DNA from: Flavobacteriales bacterium
GTDB lineage: Bacteria > Bacteroidota > Bacteroidia > Flavobacteriales > BACL11
Reading direction: 5' to 3'
Length of the DNA stretch: 9,321 nt
Assembly (NCBI GenBank): GCA_002730985.1
Contig: PCBP01000033.1
Location: 1 to 9,321 of the forward strand
Shown here: positions 1-6,365 of the stretch, piece after piece
Layout: each line of letters starts with the position of its first letter
Position numbering within the stretch: position 1 is the first letter of the stretch
Notes under the pieces: generated by a model
The model's database searches: none
What the model was told of the DNA's origin: nothing
What the model saw: the letters and a program-made list of their open reading frames with translations, nothing else
Made by a program: the position numbers and the translations under genes

Positions 1-318
1 ACACTTATTATTCATGATGGGACTATAGCAAATATTTATCTGCAGGAATTTGAAAAAAGATGGGCAGAGTTAGGAGGGCCTCCAAATTCTCTTGACGAGT
101 TAATTGACATTGAGTTATTAGTTTTTCCAAATCCATCATTTGGAAAGGTAACAGTAAAAAGCAATTTAGAAATCTCTAAAATTAATCTTTATGCGGTTGA
201 TGGAAAATTGCTTTCTGCTTATGATTCCACTAATATTGATATCAACTCCCCAGGAATCTATTTTATAAAAATCATTACTGAAAAAGGAGCTTTGATTAAA
301 AAGATTATTATTGAATAA
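1..318 (+). CDS. Secreted phospholipase D-like protein with T9SS type A sorting domain (3' end only)
   Basis: An open frame runs from the left edge to a TAA stop and gives the last 105 residues of a larger protein whose start lies outside the window. Residues 1-26 begin TLIIHDGTIANIYLQEF, which resembles the end of a second phospholipase D-type domain (the part after the HKD motif, usually '..liih...iAn.y..eF..rw'); the catalytic HKD residues themselves are not in view. After a short linker, residues 39-105 form a T9SS type A sorting domain: LLVFPNPSFGKVTV, then INLYAVDGKLL, then GIYFIKI and a basic-hydrophobic end KKIIIE. Such domains route proteins across the outer membrane of Bacteroidota, and the tag is normally removed on export. 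The product is therefore probably secreted or surface-attached, perhaps a nuclease or phosphodiesterase. The sorting domain is secure; the phospholipase D assignment is moderately sure. It converges on the glycan operon and is not part of it. Confidence 0.85.
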   Translation, partial: TLIIHDGTIANIYLQEFEKRWAELGGPPNSLDELIDIELLVFPNPSFGKVTVKSNLEISKINLYAVDGKLLSAYDSTNIDINSPGIYFIKIITEKGALIKKIIIE

Positions 319-324
319 TTTATT

Positions 325-355
325 ATAGAATTACTAGACTGGTCATTCTATTTTT
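325..355 (+). terminator. Weak hairpin plus T run between convergent genes
   Basis: The 7-base arm atagaat (325-331) is the exact reverse complement of attctat (345-351). Past one mismatch, two or three more pairs can form around a 5-base loop (336-340). Five T's follow at 351-355 on the + strand, which suits a factor-independent terminator for the phospholipase D-like gene. The stem is AT-rich and therefore weak, and its right arm overlaps the stop and last codons of the minus-strand GH92 gene. On the minus strand the hairpin is followed by a less pure T/A stretch, so two-way termination is possible but less supported. Confidence 0.4.
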
Positions 356-3204
356 AGTTCGTCTACAAAAAGCCAGGTTTTCCCACCTGCTCCTAAGTGC
401 CAATTAGGGCAATAACCATAATTTATAGCTCTGATTTTAATATATTGTGCTTTCTTTTTTTGGAATTCTATCGTGTAGTCATTAATAAAGCTCCCCTCCA
501 AACTATCAGAGAAAGTAGTATTTATTGATCCTATATAATTAAAATCAATACCATTTGCAGATGAAAAATATTCTACTTTTTTTGGGAAGAATATCCAAGA
601 TTTGATATCTTGCATACATCCTAAACTAATTAAAGAGACGTTTTTTTCTTTGCCTAAATCGATGGTTGCGATTAAATCTTCTCTATATCCCTGCCAATTT
701 CCAGTGCGATAATTTTCACCTCCCCTTAAATGATCAATAAGTGTTTTTTCTCCTGCTGCCGCATATTGATTTGCATATTTGCTTTCTATTTTTATAGACT
801 TTGTATTATCAGTTTTGTAATATTTGGCAGAAACTCTGTTACTCCAGTTTCCGTCTTTTTTAATTCGTGAACTTATATTGGCATCACTAGTTATTACAAT
901 AGGGCTAGTATATAGTTCCTCATTTCCACCATTAATACGATAATAGATTTCTCCTCCTTCTACTGATCCTAATATTACATTTAGTTTATTAGTAAATGTT
1001 TGGCTTTTAGCTTTAAAGAAGGGTACGGGAACGATTTTATTTTTAGTAATAGCAGAATACGGAATGCTCTTTGAGGCCCATGTGGAAGGGTTCTTCCCCA
1101 TTTTAAAAATCAACTCACCTCCTTCCATTATTTCCGTATGCTTTATAAAACTATGATTAAAGGGCTGCCCATTTAAAGTAGCTGATTGGATATAGATATT
1201 CTTATCTGATATATTCTCTGCTATAATTTTAAAAGTTTTTCCATTTTCTAAATTGACGTTAGTTTTGTTAAAAAGTGGTGTTCCAATGGTATAATAATCA
1301 AGCCCTGGAGTTACTGAGTAAAATCCCATTGCACTTAAAACATACCAAGCAGACATTTGCCCGCAATCCTCATTTCCTGACAGCCCATCAGGAAGATTTG
1401 TATATTGGTTGTTTAATATTTCGCTTACTATCTTTTGTGTTTTGTGCGGTTTGCCTATATAATTGTATAAATATGCCATATGATGGCTAGGTTCATTGCC
1501 ATGAGCATATTGGCCAATTAAGCCAGTTATATCAGGTTGATCTCTTCCAGAAGTTTCAGTTTTAGCATTAAACATATTATCTAAATGCTCTTCATATCTC
1601 TCTGGGCCATTCATGAGTTTGATATGTCCACTAATATCTTGAGGAACAAATAAAGAATATTGCCATGCATTAGCTTCAGTATAGTTAAAGTTTACTTCTT
1701 CAGGTCTAAATGGAGCAAACCAAGTATGACTCTTTTTGGCTCTAAAAAATCTAGTTGATGGGTCAAATAAATTTTTGTAGAATTGGCCTCTTTGATAAAA
1801 ATTAGATGCAATTTCTGCTTCACCTAAAGAGTCTGCAATTAAAGCAATACACCAATCATCATAAGAATATTCTAGATGTTTTGAAACGGATTCGGGTTCA
1901 TCAGATGCTGTAATAAATCCATTCTCTCTATATGCTTTTAATCCCAGGTGATCTTGCATAGCTGAATTCACCATTGCTTTTAATGCCAACTTAGCATCAT
2001 AATCTCTAAGACCTTTCATGTAAGCATCTACAATTACTGGAATAGCATGATACCCAATCATACAGCCTGTATAGTTAGCAGCTAGCTCCCATATAGGCAA
2101 TTGTCCGCCATCGGTGTATTGCCTGAGTAGTGTTCGAATAAACTCATTAGTTCTTTTTTGTTGTATAATTGTGAATAAAGGATGGGTTGCCCTAAAAGTA
2201 TCCCAAAGTGAAAAGATCGTGTAGTGCCTGTCTTTTGTAATATGGCTTTTCAAATCAGTGCCATTATAACTGCCGTCTACATCAACATATAGATTGGGAT
2301 TGAGTAAAGAATGATAAAGAGCAGTATAGAAAATCTCTTTTTTTATTTCTGATTTTCCTTCTACTATAATTTTGTTAAGTTCTTTCTCCCATAGCTCATT
2401 AGTTTCAGTTTTTGTTTTTTCAAAATCCCAATGGGGGATTTCAGTTTGTAGATTTTCTTTTGCTCCTTTATTACTTATAGCGGAAATCCCTACTTTTATC
2501 AGTAAAGGCTCTTCTAACTTGCCAAAAGAAATACCTGCAATGGATCGCTTTTTATTAAACTTTATATCTTCAAAAGATTTAGAAAACTGAATATAAAAAT
2601 GCACTTTTTGTTTTCTTGCCCAATTGTCAGAATATCGGATTCCTTGTATTGAGTTACTGTCTAGGCTTTCAATTTTGTAATCTAATAATTTATCCCTATG
2701 CTCTAAATCAAGTACTACTTGCGCCAAACTATTTTCAGCAAAAGTATATTTGTGAAATCCAGCTCTTTGGCTTGTTGTCAGCTCTACATTGACAGAATAA
2801 TCTTCCAAGAAGACTTGATAGAAACCTGCTTGAGCTGTTTCATTTTCATGTGAAAACTTTGAACTATAACCAGGATTTCCATTAGCACCATTCGTTAATA
2901 ACAACTCTCCTGTTGTGGGCATAAGTAAAACATCTCCATAGTCCGAAACTCCAGTGCCGCTTAGGTGGGTGTGTGAAAAGCCATATAATATAGAATCAGA
3001 GTAATGATATCCGCCACAACCATCCCAGCCTTCCAGCCGACTATCTGGGCTAAGCTGCATCATACCAAAAGGGGCGCTTGCTCCTGGGTAAGTATGACCG
3101 TGCCCACCCGTGCCAATAAATGGGTTTACGTATTTAGTCAGATATTTTTTATCCTTTTGACAAGATGCAAGTACTAGCAGAATTAGAGGAATTATTTTTC
3201 TCAT
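343..3204 (-). CDS. GH92 alpha-mannosidase lipoprotein with C-terminal accessory modules
   Basis: This is a 953-residue exo-alpha-mannosidase of glycoside hydrolase family 92, calcium-dependent enzymes that remove alpha-linked mannose from N-glycans, often the alpha-1,2 bonds; the exact linkage cannot be read here. The N-terminus MRKIIPLILLVLASC is a lipoprotein signal with Cys15 as the likely lipidated residue. The N-terminal GH92 domain (about 23-265) starts NPFIGTGGHGHTYPG. The catalytic (alpha/alpha)6 part (about 270-715) shows SLWDTFR (332-338), TEANAWQY (509-516), HGNEPSHH (568-575) and GNEDCGQMSAWY (610-621); acidic residues in the second and fourth motifs are the probable acid and base. 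About 738-795 resembles a chitobiase-type C-terminal domain (GEIYYRINGG), and about 805-953 a discoidin/F5-8C-like fold ending WLFVDELKIE. These tails explain the excess over the roughly 750 residues usual for the family. The ATG start is supported by the signal peptide. It is last in the operon, 11 bases after the GH20 stop, and no Shine-Dalgarno site is visible. Confidence 0.95.
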   Translation of the reverse strand: MRKIIPLILLVLASCQKDKKYLTKYVNPFIGTGGHGHTYPGASAPFGMMQLSPDSRLEGWDGCGGYHYSDSILYGFSHTHLSGTGVSDYGDVLLMPTTGELLLTNGANGNPGYSSKFSHENETAQAGFYQVFLEDYSVNVELTTSQRAGFHKYTFAENSLAQVVLDLEHRDKLLDYKIESLDSNSIQGIRYSDNWARKQKVHFYIQFSKSFEDIKFNKKRSIAGISFGKLEEPLLIKVGISAISNKGAKENLQTEIPHWDFEKTKTETNELWEKELNKIIVEGKSEIKKEIFYTALYHSLLNPNLYVDVDGSYNGTDLKSHITKDRHYTIFSLWDTFRATHPLFTIIQQKRTNEFIRTLLRQYTDGGQLPIWELAANYTGCMIGYHAIPVIVDAYMKGLRDYDAKLALKAMVNSAMQDHLGLKAYRENGFITASDEPESVSKHLEYSYDDWCIALIADSLGEAEIASNFYQRGQFYKNLFDPSTRFFRAKKSHTWFAPFRPEEVNFNYTEANAWQYSLFVPQDISGHIKLMNGPERYEEHLDNMFNAKTETSGRDQPDITGLIGQYAHGNEPSHHMAYLYNYIGKPHKTQKIVSEILNNQYTNLPDGLSGNEDCGQMSAWYVLSAMGFYSVTPGLDYYTIGTPLFNKTNVNLENGKTFKIIAENISDKNIYIQSATLNGQPFNHSFIKHTEIMEGGELIFKMGKNPSTWASKSIPYSAITKNKIVPVPFFKAKSQTFTNKLNVILGSVEGGEIYYRINGGNEELYTSPIVITSDANISSRIKKDGNWSNRVSAKYYKTDNTKSIKIESKYANQYAAAGEKTLIDHLRGGENYRTGNWQGYREDLIATIDLGKEKNVSLISLGCMQDIKSWIFFPKKVEYFSSANGIDFNYIGSINTTFSDSLEGSFINDYTIEFQKKKAQYIKIRAINYGYCPNWHLGAGGKTWLFVDELKIE
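358..378. repeat. Short direct repeat, copy 1 (C-terminal motif of GH92)
   Basis: These 21 bases match 3231-3251 at 18 positions, with the first 18 differing at only one. On the minus strand they encode the terminal KTWLFVDE part of the GH92 protein. The similarity is best explained by the related C-terminal modules of the two neighbouring proteins and not by a mobile repeat, but the DNA identity is higher than in the flanking module sequence. Confidence 0.5.
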
Positions 3205-3215
3205 GATTACAAGAT

Positions 3216-5381
3216 CTAATTTATAATTATTTCATCTACAAAAAGCCAAGCATCGGAACCCGCAGCAGGATGTTCTTCAGGAAGTTTGCCAATTGTTTTA
3301 GCAATTACTTTTAGGTATTGAGCTTTTATATTTTCTTTTTCAAAAAGAAAAGAATGTTTAAACTTCCCTTCTTGCATAATTGGAGTTTTATTTATAATAC
3401 TTTTAATTTCTTCAAAATTTTCTCCATCTTCAGATATATAATAACTTATAGAGGCCGGCAAGATAATCCAAGACAAATAGTATTGGAAAAATGTAGTTTG
3501 AATTGTTGAAAATGTTGTGATTTTATCTAAATCAATGATTACTTCCATATCTGTACCTGAGAACCCTTGGTAGTAACCATCTCTGAAATTCTCTGTGCTT
3601 CCTAATAAGCCATCTGTCAAATTACGGTCTCCATTCCCTTGATAACTTTTGTCGTAAGGGATATTATAATGTATTTTTTTGCCAGTAGCTTTATGTTTTA
3701 TAAGTTCTTGCTCAAACTCTCCATATGGATTTTTGTTTTTAAATCCTATGGCTTTTAAATTGCTAGTTGAATCTATACTAAAAGGGGAGACATATTTTTT
3801 CCAAGGCTCATTATTTATACTGTATTCTAACTTCATATTAGGACTCCCTTTAATGAGAGAAACAGTAAAAATATTGTTGTTAAAGACAACTTTTGATGTT
3901 ATAGGCACACTTTCAAATCCATAATTTACCCCTAGAAAATCTAACTTAGGATAATGCTTTTGTACACGAGAATAGAAATCATCATAATCTTTTTCGAAGT
4001 CACTCCACAGCACTTCACACATTGCTAAAATTCTTGGAAACACTTTGTTGTCTACTAATTCTTGGGGAGCTCTTTCGCTCCACATGTTACATTCTCCACC
4101 TAAAATATGCTTAGCTTCATCTTTTGTTAATTCTACTGGAATTGGCTCATAATAATAAACCTCTTTTAAATCTGTTGCGTCTAAACCATAATCAAAATAG
4201 CAATGTGAGGTTGGTGACATAATCGCGTCATGCCCACTTTTGGCTGCAGTAATTCCACCCTCTTCTCCTCTCCATGATTGCACTGTGGCTGATGGAGCTA
4301 ATCCTCCTTCTAATATTTCATCCCAACCAATAAGTTTTCTTCCGTTTTTGTTTAATAATTTTTCAATTCTTGTAATAAAATAGGATTGCAATTCGTGCGC
4401 ATCATGCAAATTTTCTTCTTTGATTCTTTTTTGACATTTTTCGCAATGTTCCCATCTATATTTTGGAGCCTCATCTCCTCCAATATGAATGTATTTTGAT
4501 GGGAATAATTCCATCACCTCCATTAATACATCTTCCATAAAAGTAAAAACACTATCATTTCCTGCACAATAGATATCTTTATAAACGCCCCATTCCGCAC
4601 CTACATTTATACTATCCCCTGTACATGAAAGGTAAGGGTAGGAGGCAATTGCCGCAACACTATGTCCTGGAAATTCAATTTCAGGAACTATCGTAACATG
4701 TCTCTTTTTAGCATAATCTAAAACTTCTTTAATGTCCTCTTTAGTATAAAAACCACCATAATTACTGCCATCTTTTTCTGTGCGCCAAGCCCCTATTTCT
4801 GTTAGTTTTGGATATTTATCAATTTCAATCCTCCATCCTTGATCTTCAGTAAGGTGCCAATGCAAAACATTCATTTTATGATACGCTAGCAGGTCGATAT
4901 AACGCATTACAAATTCTTTCTCCATAAAATGACGGCAACAATCTAGCAGCATTCCTCTCCAAGAAAATCTTGGATAATCATGGATGCTTACGCAAGGGAT
5001 CTTTGTTGTTACTACATTTGTTTTAGTTGGAAGCAATTGTCTCAAAGTTTGCACTCCTCTCATTATTCCTGTTGGGGTAGAGGCTTCTAGTTTTAATGTT
5101 TCTTTAGTAATATTTAGAAAAAACTCTTCTTCTTGCAAGCCTTCTTTTTTTAATAACTCAATTGTATTATTTTTCCCGTTTAATTTAAGATTGAGAAGCT
5201 CTTTCAAGTAATTTGCCTCTTGATAGAATAGACTGTCAAAAATTAAATCAGTATTAAAATTTAATGAGAACGCACCATCTTTTATCTCTATTTTTTGTGG
5301 CTTTGGGATAAGATTCACCTCTTTTAAAGTTGGCTTTACACAAGCAATTGTTAAACATAATATACCTGCCCAATATTTCAT
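3216..5381 (-). CDS. GH20 beta-N-acetylhexosaminidase, probable lipoprotein
   Basis: This 721-residue exo-beta-N-acetylhexosaminidase releases terminal beta-GlcNAc or GalNAc by substrate-assisted catalysis. In this operon its likely substrate is the beta-1,4 GlcNAc of the N-glycan chitobiose core, and antennary GlcNAc if present. The signal is short, with Cys14 in LTIAC as a possible lipidation site, though Thr at -3 is not ideal. Domains are an N-terminal GH20b domain (about 20-133), a TIM barrel (about 136-470), a chitobiase-type C-terminal domain (about 500-560) and a discoidin-like module (about 575-721). The barrel shows RGMLLDCCRHF (142-152), HWHLTEDQGWR (174-184), HIGGDE (299-304; Asp303 and Glu304 are the catalytic pair), GWDE (352-355), SWRG (369-372) and NMWSE (432-436). 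The C-terminus, NFRDGYYQG to WLFVDEIIIN, resembles the GH92 neighbour. Its ATG overlaps the asparaginase stop by one base (TAATG), a translational-coupling arrangement. All visible active-site residues are intact. Confidence 0.96.
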   Translation of the reverse strand: MKYWAGILCLTIACVKPTLKEVNLIPKPQKIEIKDGAFSLNFNTDLIFDSLFYQEANYLKELLNLKLNGKNNTIELLKKEGLQEEEFFLNITKETLKLEASTPTGIMRGVQTLRQLLPTKTNVVTTKIPCVSIHDYPRFSWRGMLLDCCRHFMEKEFVMRYIDLLAYHKMNVLHWHLTEDQGWRIEIDKYPKLTEIGAWRTEKDGSNYGGFYTKEDIKEVLDYAKKRHVTIVPEIEFPGHSVAAIASYPYLSCTGDSINVGAEWGVYKDIYCAGNDSVFTFMEDVLMEVMELFPSKYIHIGGDEAPKYRWEHCEKCQKRIKEENLHDAHELQSYFITRIEKLLNKNGRKLIGWDEILEGGLAPSATVQSWRGEEGGITAAKSGHDAIMSPTSHCYFDYGLDATDLKEVYYYEPIPVELTKDEAKHILGGECNMWSERAPQELVDNKVFPRILAMCEVLWSDFEKDYDDFYSRVQKHYPKLDFLGVNYGFESVPITSKVVFNNNIFTVSLIKGSPNMKLEYSINNEPWKKYVSPFSIDSTSNLKAIGFKNKNPYGEFEQELIKHKATGKKIHYNIPYDKSYQGNGDRNLTDGLLGSTENFRDGYYQGFSGTDMEVIIDLDKITTFSTIQTTFFQYYLSWIILPASISYYISEDGENFEEIKSIINKTPIMQEGKFKHSFLFEKENIKAQYLKVIAKTIGKLPEEHPAAGSDAWLFVDEIIIN
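3231..3251. repeat. Short direct repeat, copy 2 (C-terminal motif of GH20)
   Basis: This is the partner of the stretch at 358-378. On the minus strand it encodes DAWLFVDE near the end of the GH20 protein. The two copies are in the same orientation, about 2.9 kb apart, each about 13 to 15 bases from its gene's stop codon. Recombination between them would delete the GH92 gene almost exactly, but 18 of 21 matching bases is too short for that to be frequent. Confidence 0.5.
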
Positions 5382-6361
5382 TATGTTAAATAAGAAAAGG
5401 CATCAATCATACGATTTTCACCTCCTTGGTGCAAAGCATAATTAAACCAGGGATGTACTGCATAAGCGCCATGCTCTCCTTTTTTATTAATGGCCAAATA
5501 ACCAATTTGCATATCCTTATAATTTTGATTTTTTACAATCCGAGCAATCCCTTCTTCACAAGCCTCTTGAGGGCTGGCTCCTTGTCGCATAAGCTCAACA
5601 ATTAAAAAAGACCCTAGAGTTTTAAGTACAGCTTCCCCAACTCCTGTGGCGCAACATCCACCTACTTCATTATCTACAAACATCCCTGCGCCAATTACTG
5701 GAGAATCTCCAACTCTCCCATGCATTTTCCAGGAAAGACCTGATGTAGTACAAGCTCCAGAAATATCGCCATTTTTGTCCAATGCTAATAATCCAATAGT
5801 ATCATGGTTCTCAACATTTATTATTGGTTTATATTCTGATTCTTTCAACCATTCTTTCCATCTTTTTTCTGCTTTTTCAGTTAGTAGATCTTCTTTAGGG
5901 AATCCTTTTTCTAATGCAAATTTTAGTGCGCCTTCTCCTGCTAACATAACATGAGGGGTTTCATCCATTATTTTTCTAGCTACTGAGATTGGGTGTTTGA
6001 TATGTTGTAAAAAACTAACTGAACCACAATTACCTGTTTCATCCATAATGCAAGCGTCAAGTGTGACTTTTCCTTCTCTATCAGGTAATCCTCCTAATCC
6101 AACTGACATAGATTCTGGATCAGCTTCAGGTATTTTCACTCCATTTTCTACGGCATCAATTGCCTTCCCCCCATTTCGCAGCACTTTCATTGCAGCAACA
6201 TTGGCTGCCATTCCATGCTCCCAAGTAGAAATGACCATTGGGAACCCTTTTTGAGAATTTGGATTTGTTTTACTTGTTTTTGTAGAAATTAATTTTGGGA
6301 TAATTGTTGCCCCAATAGCTCCTAAAACCCCCCCTTTTATAAAACTTCTTCTGTTTGACAT
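5381..6361 (-). CDS. N4-(beta-N-acetylglucosaminyl)-L-asparaginase (glycosylasparaginase)
   Basis: This 326-residue Ntn-hydrolase cleaves the amide bond between GlcNAc and asparagine, the last step of N-glycoprotein breakdown, giving aspartate and 1-amino-GlcNAc, which decays to GlcNAc and ammonia. The family is made as a precursor that cuts itself before a Thr. Here the site is Asp187/Thr188 in NHDTIG, giving a beta chain of 139 residues with Thr188 as nucleophile. Residue spacing fits the E. meningoseptica enzyme as I recall it: Trp47, Thr188, Arg216, Asp219, Thr239 and Gly240 correspond to W11, T152, R180, D183, T203 and G204 with a constant offset of 36. Other signatures are STWEHG (45-50), GNGG-like PDREGKVTLDACIMD (94-108) and GRVGDSPVIGAG (215-226). 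The N-terminus NRRSFIKG plus a hydrophobic stretch is a twin-arginine export signal, so the enzyme is probably periplasmic. It starts 4 bases after the GH2 stop; the upstream bases are A-rich without a Shine-Dalgarno site. A Cys236-Cys237 pair sits just before the substrate-site Thr-Gly. Confidence 0.96.
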   Translation of the reverse strand: MSNRRSFIKGGVLGAIGATIIPKLISTKTSKTNPNSQKGFPMVISTWEHGMAANVAAMKVLRNGGKAIDAVENGVKIPEADPESMSVGLGGLPDREGKVTLDACIMDETGNCGSVSFLQHIKHPISVARKIMDETPHVMLAGEGALKFALEKGFPKEDLLTEKAEKRWKEWLKESEYKPIINVENHDTIGLLALDKNGDISGACTTSGLSWKMHGRVGDSPVIGAGMFVDNEVGGCCATGVGEAVLKTLGSFLIVELMRQGASPQEACEEGIARIVKNQNYKDMQIGYLAINKKGEHGAYAVHPWFNYALHQGGENRMIDAFSYLT

Positions 6362-6365
6362 AAGT

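Noticed and set aside
1368..1380. GNED in place of GNDD at the GH92 active-site motif, seen as a possible lost catalytic residue
   Set aside because: The acidic character is kept, and I recall GNEDCGQMSAW as a common form of this motif in GH92 enzymes, so it is no evidence of inactivity.
3205..3215. A promoter or terminator between the GH20 and GH92 genes
   Set aside because: The gap is only 11 bases, with no hairpin and no -33/-7 type elements that I could separate from coding sequence.
5646..5954. A 102-codon + strand open frame, with other short + strand frames opposite the GH genes (for example 5997-6254, 3679-3924, 4984-5211)
   Set aside because: All are antisense to well-supported enzymes and have no domain, signal or spacing evidence of their own; the antisense of AT-rich genes readily gives such frames.
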